This document shows, in pieces, positions 26,658 through 35,460 of a stretch of DNA of 47,727 bases. Within the stretch, counting starts at the first letter, position 1, and the number at the start of each line of letters is the position of its first letter. Origin of the DNA: an uncultured Lachnospiraceae bacterium (GTDB lineage: Bacteria; Bacillota; Clostridia; Lachnospirales; Lachnospiraceae); the NCBI GenBank assembly GCA_902793845.1, contig CADBFE010000005.1, positions 1-47,727 of the forward strand, written 5' to 3'. The notes beneath the pieces were generated by a model. That model was not told the origin of the DNA, ran no database searches, and saw only the letters and a program-made list of their open reading frames with translations. Both the position numbers and the translations under genes were made by a program.

Positions 26658-28214
26658 ATGCAACCTTGGGGAGTGGCTGTTGTTATAGTCGCTGTCGTTG
26701 TTGCTGTTCTCGCAGTTGTAATCAGCATTATTGCTAATGTTAATTACAAGAAAGAAGTAGATTCCAAGATTGGAAATGCTGATGAGAAAGCAAGATCGAT
26801 CATAGATGAAGCTCTCAAGAATGCTGAAGCCAAGAAGCGCGAGGCCCTGCTGGAAGTTAAAGAAGAAAGCATAAAGGCCAAGAACGATCTTGATCGTGAG
26901 ATTAAAGAACGTCGTAACGAAGTATCGCGCTCAGAGAGAAGGATTCAGCAGAAAGAAGAGAACATCGACAAGAAGACTGAAGCAATAGAGAAGAAAGAGG
27001 CTTCGCTCAATGCCAAAGAAGAGAAGATCAACAGGCAGATGGAGGAAGTTTCAAAGCTTAACGAGCAGCGTATTCAGGAACTGGAACGAATCTCTGGTTT
27101 AACCTCCGAGCAGGCAAAAGAACACTTATTGAAAGCTGTTGAAGAAAACGCCAGACACGAGATAGCCGTCATGATTAAAGAGATGGATGCTCGTGCGAAA
27201 GAAGAAGCTGATAAGCACGCTAAGGAATATATTGTAAATGCCATTCAGAGATGTGCAGCAGATCATGTATCTGAAACTACAATATCCGTAGTACAGCTTC
27301 CAAGCGATGAGATGAAGGGCAGAATCATTGGTAGAGAGGGTAGAAATATTAGAACCCTTGAGACCATGACAGGAGTTGAGCTGATAATCGACGATACACC
27401 TGAGGCAGTAGTCCTCTCGGCATTTGATCCTGTCAGAAGAGAGATTGCCCGTCTTGCTCTCGAAAAACTGATTGTCGATGGTCGTATCCACCCGGCCCGT
27501 ATCGAGGAAATGGTGGAGAAAGCAAAGAAGGAAGTAGAGAATACGATGAAAGAGGAAGGCGAGAATGCCCTTCTTGAAGTCGGAATTCATAATATACATC
27601 CTGAAATTGTTAAGTTACTGGGAAGGCTTAAATACAGAACAAGCTTTGGTCAGAATGCCCTTAAGCATTCGCTTGAGGTGGCTCATCTGTCAGGGCTTCT
27701 GGCAGCCGAACTAGGACTTGATGTTAAGACTGCTAAGCGTGCAGGTCTCATTCATGATATCGGTAAAGCCATCGATCATGAGGTTGAGGGATCCCATGTA
27801 CAGCTCGGTGTTGAAATTTGTAAGAAGTACAAAGAGTCACCGATTGTTATCAATGCAGTTGAGGCTCACCATGGTGATGTAGAGCCTACATCTCTCATTG
27901 CATGTCTTGTACAGGCAGCTGATGCTATTTCTGCAGCTAGACCCGGTGCAAGAAGAGAGACACTTGAAAAGTATACAACAAGACTCAGTCAGTTAGAAGA
28001 GATTACAAACAGCTTCAAGGGAGTGGATAAAGCTTTTGCTATCCAGGCCGGAAGAGAGGTTCGTGTAATGGTAGTTCCTGAGCAGGTTCAGGATCCCGAC
28101 ATGATATTACTTGCAAGGGATATTTCAAAGCGTATCGAAGATGAGGTACAGTATCCCGGACAGATTAAAGTCAGTGTCATAAGGGAATCGCGAGCTACTG
28201 ATTATGCAAAATAA
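26658..28214 (+). CDS. rny: Ribonuclease Y
   Basis: 518 residues. Membrane-anchored endoribonuclease that starts mRNA decay in Firmicutes. N-terminal membrane helix at about 5-28, then a long charged coiled coil (about 30-180), a KH RNA-binding domain with [13 protein letters not shown] (the GxxG loop), and an HD phosphohydrolase domain with HSLEVAHLS and the catalytic [12 protein letters not shown]. All parts are intact and the length is standard. It has its own promoter and a terminator 16 bases after its stop. Possible autocontrol through the ribosome-site hairpin is an inference. Confidence 0.97.
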   Translation: MQPWGVAVVIVAVVVAVLAVVISIIANVNYKKEVDSKIGNADEKARSIIDEALKNAEAKKREALLEVKEESIKAKNDLDREIKERRNEVSRSERRIQQKEENIDKKTEAIEKKEASLNAKEEKINRQMEEVSKLNEQRIQELERISGLTSEQAKEHLLKAVEENARHEIAVMIKEMDARAKEEADKHAKEYIVNAIQRCAADHVSETTISVVQLPSDEMKGRIIGREGRNIRTLETMTGVELIIDDTPEAVVLSAFDPVRREIARLALEKLIVDGRIHPARIEEMVEKAKKEVENTMKEEGENALLEVGIHNIHPEIVKLLGRLKYRTSFGQNALKHSLEVAHLSGLLAAELGLDVKTAKRAGLIHDIGKAIDHEVEGSHVQLGVEICKKYKESPIVINAVEAHHGDVEPTSLIACLVQAADAISAARPGARRETLEKYTTRLSQLEEITNSFKGVDKAFAIQAGREVRVMVVPEQVQDPDMILLARDISKRIEDEVQYPGQIKVSVIRESRATDYAK

Positions 28215-28229
28215 TAATCAATAAGTTTA

Positions 28230-28257
28230 GCCGAAGGATGAAAGTCCTTCGGCTTTT
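28230..28257 (+). terminator. Terminator after rny
   Basis: GCCGAAGGA (28230-28238) pairs perfectly with TCCTTCGGC (28245-28253) around a 6-base loop, followed by TTTT. Confidence 0.92.
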
Positions 28258-28299
28258 GCTTGACTTTATTTGTTTTATCCCGTAAAATAGCAAAGGTAT

Positions 28300-28383
28300 G
28301 CAGAAGTGGCGGAATTGGCAGACGCGCATGGTTCAGGTCCATGTGAGAGCAATCTCCTGAGGGTTCAAGTCCCTTCTTCTGCA
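28300..28383 (+). tRNA. tRNA-Leu (anticodon CAG)
   Basis: 84 bases with the long variable arm of tRNA-Leu. Acceptor GCAGAAG pairs with CTTCTGC (28376-28382), discriminator A. The anticodon stem CATGG/CCATG encloses TTCAGGT with anticodon CAG at 28334-28336, reading CUG. T arm GAGGG-TTCAAGT-CCCTT. No CCA is encoded (next bases are TTT). Confidence 0.96.
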
Positions 28384-28442
28384 TTTTTTATTTCATAAAA
28401 TAAATATATACGAAATTTATTTAAAGAAATGAAAAATATATA

Positions 28443-28471
28443 TTGACATATCAATTCTTAATTGGTAATAT
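28443..28471 (+). promoter_or_regulatory. Promoter of the second tRNA-Leu
   Basis: TTGACA (28443-28448), 17 bases, TAATAT (28466-28471), 13 bases ahead of the mature tRNA 5' end. Confidence 0.8.
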
Positions 28472-28483
28472 ATCATTTGTCGC

Positions 28484-28567
28484 GCGGGAGTGCTGGAATT
28501 GGCAGACAGGCTAGACTAAGGATCTAGTGTTGGAAACGACGTGCGGGTTCAAGTCCCGCCTTCCGCA
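28484..28567 (+). tRNA. tRNA-Leu (anticodon AAG)
   Basis: 84 bases. Acceptor GCGGGAG pairs with CTTCCGC with one G-T wobble, discriminator A. The anticodon stem CTAGA/TCTAG encloses CTAAGGA, giving anticodon AAG at 28518-28520 for CUU (and CUC if A34 is modified or wobbles). T arm GCGGG-TTCAAGT-CCCGC is perfect. No CCA is encoded. It has its own promoter and terminator. Confidence 0.95.
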
Positions 28568-28569
28568 TG

Positions 28570-28607
28570 AAAAAAGAGCAACCACATGAAGTGATTGCTC
28601 TTTTTTT
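28570..28607 (+). terminator. Terminator of tRNA-Leu(AAG)
   Basis: AAAAAGAGCAA-C-CAC pairs with GTG-A-TTGCTCTTTTT, one C-A mismatch, loop ATGAA, then a T run. It begins two bases after the mature tRNA 3' end. Confidence 0.88.
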
Positions 28608-28697
28608 GCGCGCAAGAAGAATAAGACTTTATTAAAATAAATTGAAAATTGTACTAACAATCAGGGATATGATATCATTTATCCGGATATAAGTTTT

Positions 28698-30008
28698 ATG
28701 AAAGATATTAAGTTAAACAGGACTCAAAAAATAATAATTGCTCTTGTTTTTATGCTTTCTCTGGCCGGGGCATATCTGATCGACGAATCGTTCTGCCCTG
28801 ATGAGTATGGCAGGAGACTGCTCTCTGACTGGATATGTCAAAATGGCAGACTGCCTCTTGGGGATGAGCCGGAGCTCATAATAGGTGAGTGGGGGTTTTC
28901 GTATGCTTTAAGGCCGTATGTGTCAGCTATTGTCGGAGCCGTGTTTACAAAGCTGTTTTCTGTCCTTGGCTTAGGCGGCAGGATGCTTCTTGTGGCATCA
29001 AGAATGTGCAGTGTCATATCAATCACATCAGCCGCTTATTTCGGATTAAAACTGGGTAATGAGGTCCTGGATAATAAAGAGTCATCGGTATTAATGACTG
29101 TTGTGCTGGTGTTTAATCCTCAGACTCTGTTCCTTGGCATGTATCAGAATAATGACATTCTCTCGATTGCTGCCGTTATGGCGGTTATATACTGCATAAT
29201 TAAGGGCAACAGGGACAAGTGGAATATCAGATCATGTATAATGCTGTCAATCAGTGTATCGGTATGTCTCCTTAGCTACTATACGGTATACGGATGGCTG
29301 CTGGTTCTCGGAATCGTATTTTTGTTCTCTTTAATCAGAAACAGCGGGGATAAAGCATCCGGGATTATAAAGAAAATACTCCTTATAGCTGCACTGATTA
29401 CTGTATGTGCAGGCTGGTTTTTTATCAGAAATGCAATGATACATAACGGGGATTTTCTGGGAGTTGCATCTGAGGAAACAAGCCGTAATCAACTGATTGC
29501 CCAAGGCTATAATGTCATACCATACGACAGACCTTGTGATAACGGAGTATCGTTTATTTCTTTTCTGACCGGCAACCATTTCAGCTGGATTCATTTTACG
29601 ATCAGGAGTACATTTGCGGCATTCGGATATATGAACATCTGGATTGCCAAATGGATGTACTGGATATATTACCTTCTGATAATCTTTTATGTGGCTTTAT
29701 ATCTTTTGTTTGATCTGTTTGGTAAACGAAAACAGTATCATAAGATGATGGATTTCATCGTGATCTTGTCGGGAATGATCACAGTTGGACTGTCAGTTTA
29801 TCAATCATATTTCAGGGATTATCAGCCCCAGGGCAGATATATAATCACGGTCCTCATCTCTGCCGGATATTTGATGGGCAGAGGGGCTGACCGGATGACA
29901 GATAAAACCGGTAAAAAATGGGTTGCAAATGCCGGTTCTGTACTGTGGTTTTGCCTGTCTCTATCGGTATTTTTGCTATATATGAGCAAAATGTTTATTC
30001 AAATCTGA
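28698..30008 (+). CDS. GT-C fold membrane glycosyltransferase (DUF2142/GT39-like)
   Basis: 436 residues, about ten to eleven membrane helices. The first external loop carries an acidic pair (CPDEYGRR, about 33-40), the place where GT-C enzymes hold their catalytic Asp/Glu. Near the C terminus DYQPQGRYI is the QGRY motif of DUF2142 and related families. GT-C enzymes use lipid-phosphate sugars as donors on the outer face of the membrane. The acceptor cannot be told. The ATG has no clear ribosome site, and no good promoter was found between the tRNA terminator and the gene. The next gene is 76 bases further with a separate -10 box. Confidence 0.65.
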   Translation: MKDIKLNRTQKIIIALVFMLSLAGAYLIDESFCPDEYGRRLLSDWICQNGRLPLGDEPELIIGEWGFSYALRPYVSAIVGAVFTKLFSVLGLGGRMLLVASRMCSVISITSAAYFGLKLGNEVLDNKESSVLMTVVLVFNPQTLFLGMYQNNDILSIAAVMAVIYCIIKGNRDKWNIRSCIMLSISVSVCLLSYYTVYGWLLVLGIVFLFSLIRNSGDKASGIIKKILLIAALITVCAGWFFIRNAMIHNGDFLGVASEETSRNQLIAQGYNVIPYDRPCDNGVSFISFLTGNHFSWIHFTIRSTFAAFGYMNIWIAKWMYWIYYLLIIFYVALYLLFDLFGKRKQYHKMMDFIVILSGMITVGLSVYQSYFRDYQPQGRYIITVLISAGYLMGRGADRMTDKTGKKWVANAGSVLWFCLSLSVFLLYMSKMFIQI

Positions 30009-30084
30009 TAAACTTTTGTTCCGTTTATAATTTGTTAAGATTATTTTTATATAATAGATTAGGGTATTTTGGGGAGGAATGAAG

Positions 30085-31143
30085 ATGCACCAGTTTACAA
30101 GGTTCAGTCTTCCACTGTGTATGGTGGTAGATGAAGGAGTTTTCGGACATACAGATGAGATACTTGAGGATTATATGCCCGGTATCACAAAAAAGAAAGC
30201 AATCCTTGTCACAGAAGAATTCTTAAAAAATACATATTCCGATATTGTCCGGGAGATATGTGATGATTTTGGAGAGGCGCCTGTATTTACTGTATCGGAT
30301 GCAGATTATGAAACGGCTTCTGCGCTTGCCAAAAAGATCAGCATGGAGAGTATCGGAGTTGTCATAGGTTTCGGAGGCGGAAGAGTACTTGATACTGCCA
30401 AGTATGCAGCTCATATCAGCAAGGCGGTTTACATCTGTCTCCCGACAACCCTCAGTAATGATTCATTAGCCAGCCCTTTTTCCGTACTTACCATGGAGGG
30501 CAGGAGCAGAAAGACACTTCCCTGCAAGATTCCGACAGCTATCATAGTTGACACAGAAATGATCCTTAAGGCACCTGTATCCCAGACTATGTCAGGTATA
30601 GGCGATACGATAGGAAAGTATACGGCAGTATATGACTGGTCCATTGCGGCCAAGGCGGGCAATGCCAGACTTGATGACTTTGCATACTCTATAGCATCGA
30701 TGTGCTGTGACAGCATTATGTACTGCGATGAGAAATCGATTCAGAGTAAACATTTCATGACAGCACTCTCGAGAGCCCTTGTAATGGGTGGCCTGGCAAT
30801 GGAGATAGCGGGATCTTCAAGACCCTGCAGCGGCAGTGAGCACCTCTTTGCTCATGCTATAGAAGAGTACTATCCCGATATAAAGATTTCCCATGGCCTG
30901 GCAGTTGCTCTCGGATGTGTGGGTGCGGCAAACTTTCAGGGAAGGGATGATATGAAGATAATCGAGGTATGTAAAAAGTACGGCCTTGATCTTAATCCCG
31001 AGACATACGGCATATCAAGGGATATGTTTGCAGATATATGGATGAAAGCTCCGGGCACAAGACCTGACAGGGTTTCAATCCTGAATGATACAGAATTAAA
31101 CAGGGAGTGGATCGATGAGATCTATTCCCGAATGCAGAAATAA
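30085..31143 (+). CDS. Glycerol-1-phosphate dehydrogenase-like (EgsA/AraM family, Fe-ADH fold)
   Basis: 352 residues, cytoplasmic. The NAD(P)-binding core GFGGGRVLDTAKYAA, then LPTTLSNDSLASPFSVL, matches the archaeal/AraM type of polyol dehydrogenase (PF13685) and not glycerol dehydrogenase GldA. Expected metal ligands are present: Asp174 (GIGDTIGKY), His253 (GSEHLFAH) and His270 (ISHGLAV). Characterised members reduce dihydroxyacetone phosphate to sn-glycerol-1-phosphate. ATG 30085 follows GGGGAGG (30071-30077) at good distance; ATG 30079 is too close. The c-di-GMP gene follows after 26 bases. No prenyl-glycerolphosphate synthase (PcrB) is in the window, so product use is unknown; another polyol phosphate is possible. 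Confidence 0.72.
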   Translation: MHQFTRFSLPLCMVVDEGVFGHTDEILEDYMPGITKKKAILVTEEFLKNTYSDIVREICDDFGEAPVFTVSDADYETASALAKKISMESIGVVIGFGGGRVLDTAKYAAHISKAVYICLPTTLSNDSLASPFSVLTMEGRSRKTLPCKIPTAIIVDTEMILKAPVSQTMSGIGDTIGKYTAVYDWSIAAKAGNARLDDFAYSIASMCCDSIMYCDEKSIQSKHFMTALSRALVMGGLAMEIAGSSRPCSGSEHLFAHAIEEYYPDIKISHGLAVALGCVGAANFQGRDDMKIIEVCKKYGLDLNPETYGISRDMFADIWMKAPGTRPDRVSILNDTELNREWIDEIYSRMQK

Positions 31144-31169
31144 AAATTTGAACGGAAGGTTTTATACCA

Positions 31170-32876
31170 ATGCTTAATTATTATCTTGATGATGATGACA
31201 AAGAAGATCAGCTGATTTCCTCATCAAAGTCTCTGGGCAGACGGGTTTTTGAGATGGTGGTACTCATTATCCTCTATCTCGCTGCTGTGTATATTCAGGG
31301 CTATTTTTCAGGTATGCAGGATGAATATTTGGGCGGAGTCAGGGCAGAAGATGTTCCCGGCATTTTTTCTGCTGTTCAGGTACTGCTCCTTGTTGCAATG
31401 GTTATTTCAAGCAAGATAGGATATTATGCGGGACTGATCATTTCCTCATTAAATCTAACATATTTAATTTTGACCATAGTCTTAAAACAGAACTATAACG
31501 GAGTTGTGGGAGGATGCATTATTATCTCCGGTATGGTTATCATATGGATGATCCATATGTATTTAAAGAAACTTGAGAGAAAAGAAAAGCAGCTTTATGA
31601 CATAGTTCATACCGATATTCTGACAGAGCTTCCCAACAGAAGAGCATTTAAGTCAAAGCTCTCTGCGGTCATCGAGGAGTCAAGGATTAAAAATCAAAAG
31701 TTCGCCGTAGCCATCATGGACCTTGATAACTTTAAGAATATAAATGATACGATCGGCCATGATTATGGCGATAAAGTTCTTTCCACAATGGCTAACCGCT
31801 GGAGAGACGTGACAAACAGAAAAGATTTTATCAGCCGACTCGGAGGAGATGAGTTTGCAGTAATCATATCTGATTATGAAGCGATAGCCGATCTTGATGC
31901 ACATCTTCATGAATTTATGGATGTACTCGAAAACAAGATTACTCTTAAGGGTAAAGAGTTTACGATATGCGGCAGTATGGGCGTGGCTGTATTTCCAAGT
32001 GACAGCCTTGATTCAAGTCAGCTTATGAAATTTGCGGATACTGCTCTCTATGCAGCTAAAAATCAGGGCAAGAACAGGATGTGCTACTTTGACGGTATTA
32101 TGAATGATGTACTTGAGCATGTAGTGGAGATGGAAAATGTCATCAGATATGCCATCAAGAATGATGCATTCTCCCTGGTATACCAGCCTCAGTACAGCAT
32201 TAAGGATAAAAAACTAAGAGGCTTTGAGACACTTATCAGGCTTCATGATGAGAAGGGCGGTCCCTTAAGCCCCGGGGCATTTATACCCGTAGCTGAAAAG
32301 TCCACACTTATCATAGAGGTCGACAGATGGGTTCTCAGAAATGCAATGCACGACTTTAAACCGCTCCTTGAAAAAGCACCTGACGTGATACTCTCGATTA
32401 ATATCTCAGCGACTCACATGCTCGCTGACGGATTCCTCGATGATGTAGACAGTGCACTTAAGGAGACAAATTTCCCGCCTGAGAATCTCGAACTTGAGCT
32501 TACTGAGTCGGTATTTGTGGATTCCCTTGAAAAGGCCAAGAGTATTATGAGAGAGATCAAGGACAGAGGTATACATATCGCCCTTGATGATTTCGGAACA
32601 GGATATTCGTCGCTCAGCTATCTTAAGGAGCTCCCTATCGACCTGCTCAAGATTGACAAGGCATTTGTGGATTCCATTACAGACGGTCCCAAGGAAGAGT
32701 CCTTTGTCGCTGCGATCATATCCTTAAGCCAGCTTATGCAGTTTGCTGTTATATCCGAAGGTGTTGAGGAAGAGTACCAGCTTGATATATTGAGGAACCT
32801 CGGATGTGATTATATCCAGGGATTTTTGTGGGGCAAACCCCAGGTCATCAACGATGCAGCCATCCTGATGAGCTGA
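31170..32876 (+). CDS. Membrane GGDEF-EAL cyclic di-GMP enzyme
   Basis: 568 residues. Four membrane helices (about 27-46, 66-81, 84-106, 112-131), then GGDEF and EAL domains. GGDEF is intact (RLGGDEF, 225-229), but the inhibitory I-site RxxD reads NRKD. In the EAL domain the name motif is ETL (353-355), with the catalytic Glu kept; other key residues are present: SINIS Asn, ELTES Glu, DDFGTGYSS, the KID Lys and EGVE Glu. So both synthesis and breakdown of c-di-GMP seem possible; which dominates cannot be told. GGAAGG precedes the ATG. It converges on the transglutaminase gene with palindrome copy B between. Confidence 0.9.
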   Translation: MLNYYLDDDDKEDQLISSSKSLGRRVFEMVVLIILYLAAVYIQGYFSGMQDEYLGGVRAEDVPGIFSAVQVLLLVAMVISSKIGYYAGLIISSLNLTYLILTIVLKQNYNGVVGGCIIISGMVIIWMIHMYLKKLERKEKQLYDIVHTDILTELPNRRAFKSKLSAVIEESRIKNQKFAVAIMDLDNFKNINDTIGHDYGDKVLSTMANRWRDVTNRKDFISRLGGDEFAVIISDYEAIADLDAHLHEFMDVLENKITLKGKEFTICGSMGVAVFPSDSLDSSQLMKFADTALYAAKNQGKNRMCYFDGIMNDVLEHVVEMENVIRYAIKNDAFSLVYQPQYSIKDKKLRGFETLIRLHDEKGGPLSPGAFIPVAEKSTLIIEVDRWVLRNAMHDFKPLLEKAPDVILSINISATHMLADGFLDDVDSALKETNFPPENLELELTESVFVDSLEKAKSIMREIKDRGIHIALDDFGTGYSSLSYLKELPIDLLKIDKAFVDSITDGPKEESFVAAIISLSQLMQFAVISEGVEEEYQLDILRNLGCDYIQGFLWGKPQVINDAAILMS

Positions 32877-32902
32877 TAATAAACAAGTGTATATTTCAGA
32901 AT

Positions 32903-32959
32903 AAAAAGTATCCCCTGCCATGCTGAGTTGTCCGCAATGCATGACAGGGGATACTTTTT
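32903..32959. repeat. 21-bp palindromic repeat, copy B (bidirectional terminator)
   Basis: Arms 32903-32923 and 32939-32959 are reverse complements except for one C-A mismatch, around a 15-base loop, with five A at the left and five T at the right. It lies between the converging GGDEF-EAL (+) and transglutaminase (-) genes. It matches copy A at 5664-5723 in 17 of the 21 left-arm positions; the four differences (counting outwards from the loop: 3, 7, 9, 16) are all compensated in the other arm. Confidence 0.85.
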
Positions 32960-32976
32960 ATTCACAACATTTCAAT

Positions 32977-35460
32977 TTACTTATCAGAGCCAATTTTTTT
33001 CTCAATCTGTTTTATCGTCTTAATACATATATCATAATCATCTTTCGATATCTGCTGCGGAGAGAATATTGCCTGACCGCATATTCTCATTGTATTTAGA
33101 GTGTCATTATCAGATACAAGTCTTTCTTTTAAGAATTCATACATCTCAATCGGGGTCAGAGGGGTGCTCAGTTTGTAATGTTTCATTACCTTTTTCTGGA
33201 ACAGAATATATCTGATGTTCAGAGCATTGTTGTAATCACACTTTTTAACTGCCGCGGATATCTTTATGCTGCTTAAAATAACCGGGAAGTATGTATGTAC
33301 AACAAGGAGGACTGCGGTACCTGCCAGCACGAATATGAGAGGCAGGAGTATGAATCCGAATGATCCGTTTATGCTGAATTTAAAGCCGTTAAAGACAGGT
33401 CTCGTATTAGCATTTGTATCGCCGGGGACATCATCACTTTGCTGCGTATCGTCTCTTGTCATAAACAGACCTGCAAAGAGTGAACCAAAGCTGTAATCGG
33501 TCAGTATGACATTATCTGAAGACGGCGGTGTGAAATCAAAAGGTATCCAGCCATATCCGTCAAGGTAGATCTCTGTCCATGCGTGAGCGGAGCCGTCTGT
33601 TACCTCGACTTTTACGCCCTGTATATTGTCAAATACGGGAGTGAGTCCGTCACCTAAAAGATCTGTTGTGTCACCGGGGATGGCTTCTGACTCGATGACA
33701 TTTGTAAATGTGATCATATATCCTTCCACATATCTTGTGGGGACGCCGATGGAGCGGAGTATCAGTGCAGAGCTGGCCGCAAAGTGAGCACAGTAGCCAC
33801 GGCGCTGTTCATTCAGGAAATAGGTGATAAAGTCCTGCCTGTAAGGTGTTACGCCGGGAGCCATGGTATATGAAAAGTTTTCATAGAAATACCTGCGCAG
33901 ATCGGCTGCGGCTTCGAGGAAATATGCCTGTCTCTTTTCGGGGTCAGTCTCAACATGGATGACTGACATATACTTATCAATACCGGCCTCGTCTGTGATG
34001 GCTTTCATTGTTTCTTCAAGGTACGGAGGTATATCAAGGTAAGTGCTGTATACAAACAATCTGTAGTCCTCAGAGGGTGGATTGTCTGTCGTATAAGTGT
34101 CTGAAAATTCAAAAGGCTCATACAAAACATCAATGACAGGCTTGCCGTCCTCATTAAGATTTCTTGCAGAGGCGCTCTCTGTATAGTAGGGCATATAGTC
34201 ATATGTAGCATCCGCATCGACATTTACTATATTCATTTTACCGGCAGGACCGCCAAGGAGCGGATTGTGATCGGGAAAGCTGTACATATCCGATCTGATG
34301 CCGGCGGAGTTGTAATCATATAACTGATACGGGCTTGTGCTAAAAACATTATTGTCATAGGTCGTACCGATGTAGGCCCGCAGGTAAAGGCTGTCTGTAT
34401 TGGCGGGATTGTATGTCACGATGAGGTCGGTAGTATAGTCAGGACGCACTGAGGATACTCCGCCGAGCTGGCCCTGGCTTAAGCCGCCTTTTGACTGATA
34501 CCTGTCAAAGAATGAGTAGATGCCGTTCTCGACAAAAGCCTTGATATATTCATCGGTAGTATTCTTGAGCAGGTTTGATTCATGACGGGCGTCGGTATTG
34601 GAATAAAATATACCGCTGGTGAGCATGATGAATACGATGCAGAAGACTATTGACCATGCACCTGTCGTGATCATGCCAAGTCCGTCTGAAATATATGAAT
34701 GTGTATGAATCTTTGTTTTCTTTTTTTCTGACCTGAATGTCCGGAAATTCTTTTTCTTGCCTGTGATGGCAGGCGTCATATAATGACCGCTACGCCCGAG
34801 TACAGCCACACTGATATATACGGAGAGGAGCATGATTATATATATCAGAGAGGGACGTCTCTCGATATAGAGTCCTATCTGAACAATGGGAAATGTCAGG
34901 ATGAACGTCTCAACCAGATTCATGTATCCGGAGATCGTGATATTTAAAAGGAGTGAGAGAAATGCTGCAACAAAGATCATGGCAACCGACACAGTGGTAT
35001 ATCTGTCGGTGATTGCCTCGGAAGCTTCTCTTGCACTGTTTAAATAGAAATATAAACTGTATTCCTGGTTAAGTGTGTTTACAAAAGCCTGAAAACCACT
35101 GTTTACGTACCAGTATTTTAAGGCAATGGTAGCTGCAAAACCTATGAAAAACAGGATGTACCCAAGATAGAAAGTGATTGAATTGTAGTATATAAACGCT
35201 ACAAACATACTGATGAGCAGGATCGATATGGCTACAAAAGGTACATTGTATCTGAGACCGAAACTGCTCACTGCGGCACCTACCGTACCAAAGCATGCAA
35301 AGAATATGAGTATGCCCCTGATGAGGCACAGAAAGAGACGGCTGCCCATCAGTGCACTGCCGCTGTAATCGATACTTTCAAGGGCAAAGCCGTTTGTCTT
35401 TAGCTCTGCCTCGAAAATCTTTTTTTCTTTTTTGTTTTTGAAATAGTCGGTAATAATCAT
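32977..35460 (-). CDS. Membrane transglutaminase-like protease-fold protein (module 2)
   Basis: 827 residues. Six to seven N-terminal helices (about 41-62, 73-91, 97-116, 156-172, 180-200, 204-221, and 265-284), a large external region, a transglutaminase core, one more helix near 697-720 and a cytoplasmic tail. The catalytic triad is intact: Cys557 (RRGYCAHFA), His626 (GSAHAWTEI) and Asp642 (WIPFDFTP). Such proteins (TgpA-like) are found with MoxR and DUF58 and are thought to act on surface proteins or envelope. The start follows the DUF58 stop with no gap. It is the last gene of the minus-strand operon. Specific substrate unknown. Confidence 0.88.
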   Translation of the reverse strand: MIITDYFKNKKEKKIFEAELKTNGFALESIDYSGSALMGSRLFLCLIRGILIFFACFGTVGAAVSSFGLRYNVPFVAISILLISMFVAFIYYNSITFYLGYILFFIGFAATIALKYWYVNSGFQAFVNTLNQEYSLYFYLNSAREASEAITDRYTTVSVAMIFVAAFLSLLLNITISGYMNLVETFILTFPIVQIGLYIERRPSLIYIIMLLSVYISVAVLGRSGHYMTPAITGKKKNFRTFRSEKKKTKIHTHSYISDGLGMITTGAWSIVFCIVFIMLTSGIFYSNTDARHESNLLKNTTDEYIKAFVENGIYSFFDRYQSKGGLSQGQLGGVSSVRPDYTTDLIVTYNPANTDSLYLRAYIGTTYDNNVFSTSPYQLYDYNSAGIRSDMYSFPDHNPLLGGPAGKMNIVNVDADATYDYMPYYTESASARNLNEDGKPVIDVLYEPFEFSDTYTTDNPPSEDYRLFVYSTYLDIPPYLEETMKAITDEAGIDKYMSVIHVETDPEKRQAYFLEAAADLRRYFYENFSYTMAPGVTPYRQDFITYFLNEQRRGYCAHFAASSALILRSIGVPTRYVEGYMITFTNVIESEAIPGDTTDLLGDGLTPVFDNIQGVKVEVTDGSAHAWTEIYLDGYGWIPFDFTPPSSDNVILTDYSFGSLFAGLFMTRDDTQQSDDVPGDTNANTRPVFNGFKFSINGSFGFILLPLIFVLAGTAVLLVVHTYFPVILSSIKISAAVKKCDYNNALNIRYILFQKKVMKHYKLSTPLTPIEMYEFLKERLVSDNDTLNTMRICGQAIFSPQQISKDDYDICIKTIKQIEKKIGSDK

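Noticed and set aside
28642-28673. TTGAAA ... TATGAT as a promoter for the GT-C gene.
   Set aside because: Spacer is 20 bases, too long for a confident sigma-A promoter.
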